A stretch of 64,000 bases of DNA from Anthoceros angustus (lineage: Eukaryota; Streptophyta; Anthocerotopsida; Anthocerotales; Anthocerotaceae), in NCBI GenBank assembly GCA_010909165.1, contig VJWM01000193.1:1-64000 (forward strand). Direction: 5' to 3'. Position numbers and translations under genes: made by a program. Below the pieces are notes generated by a model. That model did no database searches. It was not told the origin of the DNA and worked only from the letters and a program-made list of their open reading frames with translations. Positions 53,485 through 64,000 of the stretch are shown piece by piece (positions within the stretch are counted from its first letter, which is position 1; each line of letters starts with the position of its first letter).

Positions 53485-56400
53485 TCAGCGTTCAGAGAGT
53501 ACCGAATCAGTCCACGAAAGCACCAGGTCTCTGGTAACAGCTGGTAATCCTGCAAAAAAGGAACATAACATACTCATGAGGGGAAAGCAAACAGCTATTC
53601 TAACGAGTACTTGATTCAATCACATAGCTAGCTCTCAAGACCATAGTCAGAAAGAACCAAGAATGTACCCTGTATGAGATCTGCTGCCATACTTCGTGGA
53701 TTGAGGTCTCCTTCTATCAATCTGTAGATGTCCATCAGCTGCAAGGCATGCATGACATCCAGGACGTTACACATGTTTGGGACATGCCCTTCACATAAAA
53801 GCAGGAATTTCGTTAACCTGGTTGGGGAGTACATGCAATCTACACACCTCACTAAGATGTAGCCTTGAGTCCTCTGTTAATGCCATCAAAAGCTGTCGCC
53901 GTAACCTGGCATCGGTGGCAACTACACGAGCTCCATCCCTGATGGTATCTGAAAGATCCAGTTTCCCACCAACAGCGTTTGCTTTTCTGGCTGATGTCGA
54001 CCTGCAAAATCAGGCCATTGCCACTCAGGGTGTGAAAGTTGAGGCCAGACACGACACAATCTTGTGCACATGTGATGTTTAGAGCATACCTAGACTTTGG
54101 AGCAAGAGTTTCTTGTAACGGGGAGTTTCTATTCATCATTGCTACCTGTTCTCTGGCAAGAACGATAAGGTTCTCCAGTCTTTTCCATTGAAACACTCCA
54201 TCTTTGAAGAGCACCTACAGAAGATCGCACCCAGAAGTCAAAAAACATGTTGGTAGTAACTAGGCAAAGTTGCATCCATTATGCAAGTAGCAGGCTGTCT
54301 AGATAATTGCTCCTACCTGGAGAAGGCGCTCTCGTAAAGCAGGGTCTGGATCAGTCAGGAGTCGCTTCGCAACATATGGATATGCAACCTACAAGAGTCA
54401 TCCGCTACATCTGTCAGTTCCCCATTAAACAACTGCGGAGAAGGCAAGACAATGCACCATGGGTACCACGGACTTTCACCTCGAGAAACTTGAAGTCAGG
54501 CTGCAAACTGAGACAAATGCCCTCCTGTGTAAGCAGTGATCGGATGACCAAAGAAAACCTTTCGGGAATGCGGATTGGATACTGGTACACAAGTTGATTG
54601 AATTTGCCTACAAAGATGGCATGAAACTTATTGTTCACCAAACTGGGATAAAATCCTTCACATTGACTGACGGAAACACTTCTTACCAGTGACAGACCGG
54701 AAGTTGAAGTCAGCCACGCCCTTTCCAGTAGAGTTTTGCCAAATTGCTTCAAGTGCTGGTATAATAGGAGTCACATCAGTGTCAGGGGCCAAAAAACCTA
54801 GCCTAGTGAAATCTCCTGCCATCTCAGAATAATCTTCGTTCACCGCATGCACCACTGCATCGATCAAAATCTGCTTGTTTCTCTGTCAGAAAACGCCAAC
54901 TCCCATCAGTAAATACTTCTCACTAGTGACCGTCACTTTGTCCTAAAAATGAAGGTTTGAGGCTTGGCATTAGTACTTGACTGAGCTCTGCAACATTTCC
55001 GAAATCAACATAGGCTATGCGACCATCCCGCATCGCAAAGATGTTGCCTGGATGAGGATCCCCATGAAAGAGTCCAAACTCCAGAAGCTGCCTGAGAGCT
55101 GCACTGACACCCACTGTGATAAAGCCTTCTACGTTTATGCCCGAATCACGGATAGCCTGTCACACCACCAGATACATGTGAGGACGGTGTCCCTTCACAA
55201 AGTAATAACAGAAAGAAGGATGGTTCATCACGGCACCTGGGGATCTGTGCACCGAATGCCATCTATCCACTCCATGACAAGAACGCGCGACCCACTTAAG
55301 TTCCTATAAACACGTGGAATTTTCACCGTTGGGTCGTTCTGAAAGTTCCTGTAGAAATCTTCAATGTTCCTTGCCTCCTGAGCACGTACAAGGGAGCAAG
55401 AGCATGAGCATGAGCAGGAGTCAGACCACGACCGCCAGCTAGGAAGCACAAAGGAAATTGAACTAATGCATAGGATACCAGAGAGTTCAACATACAAGTG
55501 TGTAATCAAGTTCTTCAAGAAGCTTCTCCCCAAACTCGTCAACAATCAGCTCAGCATTGCAGCCAAGCTTCTGTATGCTATATCCATTAAAAAGGGACGC
55601 TAAAGTTCTGAAAAGGTATAGATCCTTGTAGATGATGGGCTCTATTCCCGGTCTCTGAACCTGCAGTGGTGCAAACAATCAGGACCAGGAAACCTGGATG
55701 CAGGGTGTTTCAGCAGCTTCAGAATTGGGTGCTGCATGTACCTTGACAGCCACCTCCTCATTCGTACCACGAAGGGTACCGCGGTAAACTTGACCAAGAC
55801 TAGCCGCGGCCACAGGCGAGGCAGAAAGTTTAGAGAAAACTTGTTCAAGAGGTGCACCAATCTCCTCCTCAATAATATCGAAGGCAGTCTGCAGGTAGAG
55901 CGGCCAGTGAATGAATCACAGTACCTGAATGTTCGGCAGTCTAGGGGAACAGGTTTGATTGGAATGGCAGAGAGATGGAAGTTCTAAAGCGTCTCCGTAC
56001 ACACACCTTGTTAGGAAAGGCTGGAACATCATCCTGCAGGATGCAGAGCTCATTCATGTAGTCTTCACGTACAATATCAGGCCTGTTCGCCAAAACCTGG
56101 CACAGCGACGAAAACCACAGAGTGAGCAGTCGGCAACCAGATCCACAACCTCCCTCACTACGACCCGTGCACCAAGCCCGGCCAAAATCTGCCGACCACT
56201 CAGTCTTGCCTGGCCAGCTTTAATAAACGAGGGCCCCAAGTTGCACAGGAGAGAGCGAAGTTGCTGTGCACGTAGCGGGACCATGTCATCACCTCTTCCA
56301 ACAAGACAGTCATACGACAGCTTGGCCCAGTACAGCCCAAGCGACCACAAGATCTCCGTCCCACGACCGACAGCCGACAGCAGCGAGCCCGGCGAGTCCA

Positions 56401-56896
56401 AGACCTTCTGACGGACCTGCAGCGGCAACCAACCAGCACCTCATCCAAACAACGCCATCCATGCTTCAAACTCTCCTCAGCAAGTCCAATTCCCCCAACC
56501 AGACACTAATCCATCTCCCTCACCCCTTCCGGAGTATATTTCCTGAACGGATTGCACACACCCCGCTCCAAGTCCAGCTCCTCCATGGCGTCCGTAGCTA
56601 GGGCAGCCATAACCTGAAAATGCACCACACACAACGAATTCCAGTGACACCACCACGCATCACCGAGCTCCACCCGAGCTCCAATTGCAGAAACTGGACC
56701 TCCAAACCCCAACCGCACAACACACACAGCGCAAAATGCAGAAAACGAAATCCGGCAGCGGAGAACACACAGTGACAGCCTTCCGCCCCCCCTCCACCCG
56801 CACCCGGGTGCGCAGAGGCAGCCTGAAGGGAGCCGCTCCCCCCAGAGCCACCATCGCGCCGCTCCCCAGGGCCGCGCCCGCAGCTGCTGCCGCCAT
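53485..56896 (-). CDS. Plastid atypical kinase, ABC1K3-like (UbiB/ADCK family)
   Basis: Fifteen exons join in phase to 651 residues: 56896-56771, 56613-56524, 56416-56210, 56096-56007, 55888-55742, 55660-55496, 55377-55237, 55156-54977, 54882-54687, 54607-54480, 54388-54317, 54214-54090, 54001-53848, 53738-53669 and 53549-53485. Introns are 79-157 bp; the third uses a GC-AG pair (CAG/GCAAGA). The protein has an Ala/Arg-rich N-terminus like a plastid transit peptide, the ABC1 signature 'LGPSFIKAGQ' (KxGQ), the alanine-rich nucleotide loop 'AAASLGQVYRG', 'VAVKVQRP', 'ELDYTL', catalytic 'HGDPHPGNIF' and metal-binding 'YVDFGN'. The motifs and C-terminal 'DLVLSWTDSVLSER' resemble Arabidopsis ABC1K3, a plastoglobule protein that controls prenyl-lipid (tocopherol, plastoquinone) metabolism with ABC1K1. 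All catalytic motifs are intact. It is head-to-head with the next gene. Confidence 0.93.
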
Positions 56897-57211
56897 AGCC
56901 GCCTCCCCCGAGCTGTGCTGCCCGCAAGCTCCACGCGGACCAGGCGAGCTTGTGTGTCAAGGAAACGGCGACCACAAGCCCGTGGCCAGCGACATGATCC
57001 TGACCACCCAAACCTGAGCAGGAGACGCCCCGCCGTCCTAACCCCCGGTTCGAGCCCCGGGTTCGGCTGTCCCTCCGCCCGGACAAGAGCCGAACGCCAA
57101 ACAGAAAACGGCCGGGGCCCGCGTCTTGCTCCCTTGCTCGGCAAGAAGCCGAAACGCGCAGAAGTCGAACGCAGATCCAGCATCGAGCATCGAGCAGAAG
57201 CGAGGCGGAAC
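56897..57211. promoter_or_regulatory. Shared divergent promoter region
   Basis: Only 315 bp separate the ATG of the ABC1K3-like gene (minus) from that of the NXPE/TBL-like gene (plus). The stretch is GC-rich with no obvious TATA box. Both leaders and core promoters must fit here, so a bidirectional promoter is likely. Confidence 0.55.
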
Positions 57212-58996
57212 ATGGAGGGGCGTGGGGACGCAGACGCGGAATCGGCATCCTTGGCGTGCGATGCGCCAAGCCCGCACGACGACGAATCAGAAGCTTGCAA
57301 GGAGAAATGGTGGGCGGGCGAGATCCTGCTCGCCTTCTGGCCAGGACGCGGGGTCCCGGACCGGGAGCCGCATCCGAGCAGGAGGCGCACCTCCACGGCC
57401 TCCACGCTCCTCACGCTCATGTTCGCCTGCAGCCTGCTGGTGCTGCACTGGAGCTTCTCCCGGACCGAGCTGATCCCCGGGCGGCCGCGGAACCCATCTC
57501 CCGCCGCACACGCCCCGGCCCCGGCCGGGAACGCCACGGCCCGGGTGCTGGAGGAGCTGCGGAGGAACGGGAGCAGCGAGTGCCACAGGCAGCACACGAG
57601 AGGCAGCAGGCTGTTTCTGCGAAGCGAGGACGGGACGGCGCGGGCCCTGGGTCCTCCCGACCCGGTGCGCCTCGCCTCCGACACGCTCCACGCGCTGGAG
57701 CTGGTGTCGGTGACGGAGGGCGGGCTCCCGCGCTGCGCCGGCGGGGACTTCTACGAAGTGGACCTGGTGAGCGATGGGTGGCATTCCCGGCCGCCCACCA
57801 CCGACCTGGGCGACGGGTCCTACCGCCTCCTCCTGGGCGTGGATTCCCGGTTCGCCCACCAGGACTTCAATCTCTCCGTCACCCTGCTCTTCGACGCCTT
57901 CCACGGCCTGGACCACGACTGCCGGCCGTGGCAGCTGGGCCTCCGCACCCTCTTCCTCCGCCTCCGCTTCTTCCTCCCGCCGCCGCCTTCGCCGCCGCCA
58001 TTTCGTTTGTCGGCTTGCGAAGGCGCTGATCTGGACGTGTCCGAGTGGAGCGGGAGGTGGACGAGGGGCTGGGGGAACGTTTCCTGCGTGCCCGATCGGA
58101 GCGGGAGGTTTTCCGGCTGCCTGGACCCAGCCCACGGAGCGTGCATGGAGCACTCGTGCTCGGGCAGGGTGGCGCGGCTGGAGAGCAACGGGTGGGTGTA
58201 TTCCGCGCACTGCGCGTTCCGGATCTACGAGGCTCAGGAGGCCTGGGATTGCCTGGCCGGGAGGTGGCTGCTCTTCTGGGGCGACTCCAACTTCCAGGAC
58301 ACCATTCGGAATCTGCTGCTCTTCGTGCTGGAGTATCCCGTGCCGTACTGGAGCACGCTGGCTTCCTGGCAGATTCCGAGAAGGTACGAGGAGGCAGTGG
58401 TGAATCCGGGGAGGCCGGATCAGGCGATTCGACTCACGCTCGTCTTCAACGGCCACTTTCAGGTGGAGGAGGGAGGACTAGGGCTGGATTCGTTGCTGAA
58501 TGAGGAGTACAGGGAGTCGATTGAGAGGCATTTTCAGGGGAAGGTGGCGCCGGATGTGGTGGTGCTCAACTCCGGGCTGCACGACGGGCAGCACTTTCCG
58601 ACCGTGGAGAGCTTCGCGGAAGGGGCGGGGAGGGCGGCCGGGTTTTGGAAGGAGGTGTGGAGCGGGAGGGATGTGGGGGCTCGGCCTCGGATGGTGTACA
58701 AGACCACCGTAGCTCCGGCTGGGGAGAGTAGAGGGATGCAGTCCAATCCGCATAAGATGGAGGTGTTCAATAGGATTATGGTGGAGAAGATGCAGGCCGA
58801 AATGCCTGGGGTGGTGAAGGTGGTGGATGCCTTCGATCTCACCTTTCCCTGGCATTATGATAACAATTACAGTGATGGTGGGCACTACGGGAGAGCTCCC
58901 AATGTGGATAAGTGGCCCTGGTTCGGCCAGCCGCATGAGTACTTCGTTGATGTCATGCTGGCCCATATCTTGCTGAATGCAGTCTGCCAACCCTGA
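57212..58996 (+). CDS. NXPE / TBL-like Golgi SGNH-type protein
   Basis: A single exon of 594 residues from ATG 57212, the first in the longer open frame. It is a type II membrane protein by layout: an acidic cytosolic start, a hydrophobic anchor at about residues 68-86 (TLLTLMFACSLLVLHWSF), a proline/alanine-rich stem, then a lumenal part. The region 'GGDFYEVDLVSDGWHSRPPT', 'DLGDGSYRLLL' resembles the immunoglobulin/filamin-like domain of animal NXPE proteins. The C-terminal half has the GDSN motif (Ser359) and 'SDGGHYG' (Asp555, His558), a plausible Ser-Asp-His triad as in TBL/PC-esterases that O-acetylate or de-acetylate glycans. A wall-polysaccharide acyltransferase role is inferred. The coding DNA is much richer in GC than its neighbours. 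Confidence 0.75.
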   Translation: MEGRGDADAESASLACDAPSPHDDESEACKEKWWAGEILLAFWPGRGVPDREPHPSRRRTSTASTLLTLMFACSLLVLHWSFSRTELIPGRPRNPSPAAHAPAPAGNATARVLEELRRNGSSECHRQHTRGSRLFLRSEDGTARALGPPDPVRLASDTLHALELVSVTEGGLPRCAGGDFYEVDLVSDGWHSRPPTTDLGDGSYRLLLGVDSRFAHQDFNLSVTLLFDAFHGLDHDCRPWQLGLRTLFLRLRFFLPPPPSPPPFRLSACEGADLDVSEWSGRWTRGWGNVSCVPDRSGRFSGCLDPAHGACMEHSCSGRVARLESNGWVYSAHCAFRIYEAQEAWDCLAGRWLLFWGDSNFQDTIRNLLLFVLEYPVPYWSTLASWQIPRRYEEAVVNPGRPDQAIRLTLVFNGHFQVEEGGLGLDSLLNEEYRESIERHFQGKVAPDVVVLNSGLHDGQHFPTVESFAEGAGRAAGFWKEVWSGRDVGARPRMVYKTTVAPAGESRGMQSNPHKMEVFNRIMVEKMQAEMPGVVKVVDAFDLTFPWHYDNNYSDGGHYGRAPNVDKWPWFGQPHEYFVDVMLAHILLNAVCQP

Positions 58997-59182
58997 TGCC
59001 AACCTGGACCTTTGCTTCAGGACTTCAGGACGGGACCACGCAACCAACCACCTCTGCTTTAAGTCTCTACACACTGAGGGGCTGTCCTTCACCTGGAGAA
59101 TGCCTTGCAGCAAGGCCCATGGACATGATGTTACAGCCCCCTCAACGGAGGCGGACAACTCCAAAAACATGAGGCTCACCCT

Positions 59183-61770
59183 TCACCAAAACAATGCCGT
59201 AGGGATGGAGCTGAACTTCTCTACTGGTGCAGACTGTTCCAGTAGCACGGACGCTTCCAAGCAGTCAGTGGCCTGGACTAGATGACCCGCCTCCTTGTGG
59301 ATTACTCCCAAGTGGAACCAAGCCACATGATTGGTTGGATCCAAGTGCAGGGCATCAGTCAGGAAGCCTCGAGCGACAGGGAGTGATGACCCTCCCGCTT
59401 TGCCAATCAAAGCTCCCAGTGCGATCTTGCTTGGAACATGGGTGGAGTCTATGCCGAGGGCATTGCTGTATGCTGCCCTTGCATCCAGCAGCTCACCTCT
59501 GGCTTCATGCAGAACCCCTGGCAGTGTAAGTCGTCCTTATTAGTAGTTGGGCAAAACGATGTTCCATCCGTCACTACAAGAAGCTGAGAGGGTGGGTCCA
59601 ACTGACAAATGTAGCAGCAAATTGCTAACCTGAGCAGTGCCATGTAGCTGCAGCATAAGTTTTGATGCCCTGTGCCTTCTCGATACAGATCTCCGCATCC
59701 CGCCATTGTTCAAGCGAAGTGTACACTGCTGCCAGATCTTGCCAGACCTCAACCTCTTCTACTTTTTCAGAGCCTTCCTGCACGTGTAAAATCTTTCGTA
59801 AGAATCGTTTGGGACCAGCGAAAAGCTACGTAAAACCACTGGGAGGCATGCCCGACTAGGAGGCCACCGTCAAAATCGTACCTTGAGTCTCCAGTTTCCT
59901 GCTTCAAAGCTCTTCCTCTGGGCTTGGACCAATGCAAGCAAAGACCTGTAAGTCTCGATGGCCTTCATTGGGTGCCTGTCTGCAAGCTGAACTTTTGCCT
60001 TCGAGCGCAGCAAGTTCCCCTGCTCCCACCTTCCGGTTTCATCAATAGCTGCATCTAATGCCACCACTGCGTCTTCGTACCTCTTCTGCCCAGACAAGAT
60101 AAGGGCAAGGAGCCTCCATCCTTTGACTGAAGCTCCACCGCTGAGGTCCAGATACTTTTTGGCACAATCCAATGCTACTTTCAGGTCACGTTGCTCCGCC
60201 AGCGCAAGTCCTAGATCAAAAACTACTCTTGCGTCATTCCTGCTCAAGTTTATGGCTTCATTCAAAGCCTTCAACGCTTCTCTCTGTAGACGAGTCCGTT
60301 CTGAATCCGAGGATGCCACTTTGGCATGCGATCCCAGGGCAACTCCCAACACATGGAAGGCCATGCCTCTCAAGTGCTCGTGGACTCCAGAAGCGTTCTC
60401 TATTGCACCTTGAGCATATTGCACACCCTCGCCTGCAAGATCTGGATCCTGTGCACAGAGTTTTGCAGCAAGAAGAAGTGAAGAAACGTCATTGGGCTTC
60501 TCTCTGAGATGCACACATTTCCGAAGGAGATTGAGCGCAAATTTGTTCTGACCAGCTCCAGCAAAGCAAAGCCCCAAATTGTACCATCGGTCCGTCCTAC
60601 TCAATATTCCGGGTAGAAGTTCCTCATACTGCTGTGCTAACACCCCAGATTGCCCACAAATGGACAAGGCAAAACTGAGATGCTCCATGATAGTGGGATC
60701 CCAGCTGACTTTCCGAGCTGCCTGCTTCTTTTGCAGAATCGAGAGCAACAGTATGGCCTCCTCCACATTGTTTTTAGGGGTGAAAGCCCCTTCGCTCTGA
60801 AAAGCAAGACTTGGTGCCACTGCCTCGATACCTCCATACAACAACAACATTGCAAATCCCTTGTACAAACGTGCAGAGCATTCGGCATCGAGGTTCCAGG
60901 GACTTAGCAACGCTCTCCTGTATGCATTTATGGCATCTGCGTACAGACCTGCCTGCTTATAAAGCTCCGGCAGGAGCTCCACACACTTAGAAACAGTCTC
61001 TTGTAGTTTTCCTTCACCCCATGCATCAGGAACCCCATCAGGCAGAGCGGCTTCAATGGTGTCAAGCACACTCTTACACTCTTGCCCAGCTTCTGCAATT
61101 CCAGGAGCAGACTATGCATCAGAAGACGTCTGTACGACAGGCTAAACAGAAAATCCCTCATTAGCACCAACTGCGCCATGCTCCGCTGGTCAAGAAGCAT
61201 AAACGGCCCTTAATCTGCACACATAAGAACAACCGCCATACCAGGTAGCTTGCCAAGCCTTTCGAAAGACCTAGCTCTCAAATACGTGGCTTCCAGCAAC
61301 AAGCTTGCATCATGCACAGACTGCGGTTGTACAGACTCCTGCCTGCGGCCTCGCCGATGATGATGATGACGGCTCTTCTCTGTGGCAGATACTCTAAGCC
61401 GGGGCACAATGGAGGAAATATCAATCCCATCAAACACTTTAATGGCTGCTTCCACATTCCCCCTCTGAAACTCCAGTCTTCCGAGGAGCGCCCTGGCAAC
61501 CTGCAAAGCCGATCCGTAAGCAAATCCATCTCCTCACGAAGAAACATCAAAAAAAGGAAGGTCAGAAACCCGCGTTACCTCATCGTTGAGAGAAAGAGCT
61601 TCCCTCAGGGAAGACTCCGCCTCCTCAATGTTGCCCTCATCCAGCTTCGCCTCACCCTCCATGGCCTTGGCAGACATTCCACTACAGGAAACATGCTCGG
61701 CAGCAGCCATCTCCTCGGGCGGCTGCCCCTCGTCAAACTTGAATTGCTCCCTGGAGCAGCCACACAACAT
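59183..61770 (-). CDS. NPG (No Pollen Germination)-type TPR protein
   Basis: Five exons join in phase to 714 residues: 61770-61579, 61500-61242, 61092-59882, 59777-59630 and 59517-59183, all with GT-AG introns. Visible are 'EAKLDEGNIEEAESSLREAL', 'ALLGRLEFQRGNVEAAIKVF', a His/Arg-rich linker, 'LLLEATYLRARSFERLGKLP', 'NAYRRALLSPWNLD', 'NNVEEAILLLSILQKK', 'ETYRSLLALVQAQRKSF' and 'LHLDPTNHVAWFHLGVIHKE'. Order and length match NPG1/NPGR proteins (about 700 residues). These calmodulin-binding TPR proteins are needed for pollen germination in Arabidopsis and form the TTC7-like scaffold of the plasma-membrane PI4K-alpha1 complex. A seedless plant has no pollen, so here the lipid-kinase scaffold role is the likelier ancestral job. 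Its 3' end is 186 bp from the NXPE-like gene, convergent. Confidence 0.93.
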
Positions 61771-62700
61771 CTTCACACGGAGCAAGGCGCAGAGCAGGGA
61801 AAGCCCGGATCAGATGCCTCCGGCAACCACAGCCTCCTCACTTTCACCTGACCATCCACGCACAGTGTGTCAACAACAACAACACCCGCAATTCGCCACC
61901 CCCGCCGATCTCATCTCATCTCTCTCATCTCATCACATAAGCTCCCTAAAAGCGAGCACGGATTATGCCGACCACATCCACGGCGGGCGCTATCTACTCG
62001 GGTGGAAGTGGCCGATCCATTTCCAAGCAGGAAACGGTCGACCAGAGCATGAAATCTGGAGAACCGGGATCTCATCTCAGCTGACCCCGGATCCGAAACA
62101 GAGCGCAAAGACGGAACAGAATCCTTCCGTTCTGATTCGGAGCTGCCCGCAGCAGCTGCGAAGTGAAGTGAAGTGGAGCAAAGCAAAGCCAAGCAACTCC
62201 AAGCAAAGGAAAGCAAAACAAAGCAGCCGACAAGGAGAAGGGATCCCGGTCCAGATCAGGGAAGCTGATGACCTGCCCGCCCTAAAGCCTGCTCTGCGCA
62301 GAGCGAGAGGTACGAGCCAGGCACAAATTCCGCGACTCACATGATGAAAGCAGAAAGCAAACCGAGGCCGTGCGCATCATGAGAAGCAGTACAGAGTAAC
62401 CAATGACCTGACACAGCATTGAAAGCGCGGAACGGACAGAGATAGCAGTTGCATAGCGTACATACCCCGCTCGCAACCGCCATCTCCGCTTTTGGGAACC
62501 ACAGCGTCTTGTTCAGGCGTGGTCAAATCTGCTTTGCCGCTCGCATCGATCCGCTGCTCGAAGCGCACGTTGCAGGCCGGCGTCCGCGCATCGGTCGCCG
62601 ATGAGATGTTGTTTCTGTCAGAGTCCTTTGATTTCCTGTCATGGGACATAACATTTTTAGATTTGCATGGAAACTCGTCATCCAGGATTTTTTTCTAGTC
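61771..62700. other. 5' flank of the NPG-type gene; no confident gene
   Basis: This should contain the promoter and leader of the NPG-type gene, possibly with a 5'-UTR intron. Purine-rich repeats of 'aagc(a)aagc' lie near 62168-62225. Minus-strand frames at 62377-62649 are open but unrecognised. Confidence 0.45.
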
Positions 62701-64000
62701 TTTTTCAAGGAGGCGCAATGGCATCTCCAGTTGGTCTTTCAGTACATCTACATAATGCTGTGAAGCTCACAATTTGACGAGAGAGCTGTTGAGGCCTTTG
62801 GACGCCACGCTCATCGATATCAGCGATGTAAGGGGACAGGAAATCCAAGCAGCTCGGAGCTCAACAAGTAGACTGCTGAGATTTGCAGTAATGCTGCCTG
62901 GAAGCTTTTCGGGGTAACGATATGCTGGAAATATGACACATATGTACATGTGTAGGTCCACATGATGTCTGATGACCACGTGTAGTTACCTCATCGGCAA
63001 CGATAAATGCAGCATCACCTGAAGCCTAGGCAGCCATTGATGTCCATCGAGTCAGCTTGCGGAGAGCCCAAGGCACATATTGTAGCTGCGAGCAAAGCAG
63101 TCGGAATGCATTCCAAGCTATGTATGTACTCAGGAACAGGGCACACAGAAGAAGAAGAAGAAGAAGAAGAAGAAGAAGAAGAATAATTTTATTTAAGTCC
63201 ACTAAGGACGGGTTTCCGTCATGGGACTTGGTACTTAACTTCTTGTACTATGGTGTGCCTAAGCTACTTGCACCAAGGGCATCCACTCCCCTTAGGCACC
63301 CCATCGAAGTACCGATCCAAGCTCAGGATGCTTAATCACGGCGTTCTTATAAATGTGTCCATTTGGCCTAGGCGTAAAAGCACGATCCTCATTAACCACG
63401 TCTGACACGGCTCTTGGATTCTTAGGGTTAAAAGTCCTGCGGCTGCAATGAAGGCATTCCCAACACACTCGCTATGTTGCACCCCTAGTCACACAATCCG
63501 ACCCACAAAATCAGAGCTGATCAAAGGTTTCATCTCATTTCACATGACGATATAACTAGCGAACGGCGTCATGTCACGCAAGATTAAACCACTGGGAAGC
63601 AGGTTCCAGTTGCGGACAGTTGTGAGGTCACCTGAAAGGCTGCAGATCTACTTTGTCATGAGGTGTAGGGAATTCTCTCCACACCGGCGAGAATATCCAT
63701 ACCGAGTCCTAGGAATTAACTGTTGCTAAACATCTCATGTGCTGGCCCTTCGCTTGCATTCATAGAGAGGAGAAAAGAGCCTCCAGCTTCGATGGCGGCC
63801 CTTGGGCTACATCCAGGTGAAGGAAGCCTTTCTGGTAGGAAGCTAAGTAAAACATGGTGCTTGAAAGATTTTAAATCAAAGTTGGTAAGAAAATAGCGGT
63901 ATCTGAGGCTGGCTTACTGCTCAAAGAAAGCCAGATTTGAGACTAGAAAGCAGTTTCGTAGGTAGAGAGGGACACTTCCTTCCACTCCTTCTGTCTAGCT
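62701..64000. other. Intergenic, no recognised gene
   Basis: No coding sequence is recognisable. A GAA microsatellite lies at 63147-63184. The sequence after it has the look of an old repeat, but no ends were defined. Confidence 0.45.
63147..63184 (+). repeat. (AGA)n microsatellite
   Basis: An uninterrupted run of twelve AGA units plus one base, followed by an AT-rich string. It is a candidate variable marker. Confidence 0.95.

Noticed and set aside
56506-57684. Long minus-strand open frame (392 codons) over the ABC1K3/NXPE region
   Set aside because: Most of it is the complement of the GC-rich NXPE-like coding region. Only the two short ABC1K3 exons inside it are supported.
57287-58456. 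Minus-strand open frame of 389 codons inside the NXPE-like gene
   Set aside because: It is a GC-driven antisense shadow with low-complexity Arg/Pro/Glu composition. The sense frame has clear family motifs.

Overview
This is nuclear DNA of a land plant. It carries plant-specific gene families: a PLS-class pentatricopeptide (PPR) protein, ELF4, an NPG calmodulin-binding TPR protein, a plastid ABC1K3-type kinase and an F-box protein. The spliceosomal introns are very short: nearly all that I reconstructed are about 80-160 bp. Such compact introns next to degenerate transposon sequence fit a lycophyte such as Selaginella best. That assignment is an inference.

Layout. Positions 1-11.9 kb are gene-poor and mosaic: a pair of direct repeats (about 0.7 kb), an array of CACCATC motifs, and a 1.6 kb duplicated block that joins a Ty3-type integrase fragment to PPR pseudogene pieces. 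Positions 11.9-24.9 kb hold an intact single-exon PPR gene (-), divergent from an intact 9-exon RID2/BUD23 rRNA methyltransferase gene (+). After these come a probable solo LTR, an ELF4-like gene, a PPR relic, an SKP1 relic running into a minisatellite, and a 4-exon gene for an unrecognised membrane protein (-). Positions 25-51.2 kb are dominated by a roughly 10.7 kb inverted-repeat-bounded DNA transposon (27,221-37,907) and a second copy made by a tandem duplication of 11-12 kb. Positions 51.9-61.8 kb are a compact gene cluster: F-box/kelch-like (+), ABC1K3-like kinase (-, 15 exons), NXPE/TBL-like Golgi protein (+) and NPG/TTC7-like TPR protein (-).

The most interesting object is the transposon. 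On its minus strand it carries a gene whose recognisable motifs match the eukaryotic transposase-like family I know as DUF7869 (W..HFP, IDGMDQ, LDNTCRENKN, VGHTHDQID). On the plus strand, divergently, it carries an intron-containing gene with an acidic N-terminal part, a ParB-like domain (GGNHTYAA motif) and a C-terminal circularly permuted DNA N6/N4 methyltransferase (VLDACS...GTTTLAA). Neither gene reads through in either copy. The two copies differ mainly by small indels that seem to cluster at CNG trinucleotides. This could be methylation-linked mutation of heterochromatin, or uncorrected base-calling error at methylated sites in repeats. If the second is true, the real element may be much more intact than it appears here.

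In the right-hand cluster, genes are paired head-to-head (ABC1K3/NXPE-like, 315 bp apart) or tail-to-tail (F-box/ABC1K3, NXPE-like/NPG). Fragments of the F-box/ABC1K3 locus have been copied into the second transposon copy with short microhomologies at the joints. I found no rRNA, tRNA or CRISPR features.
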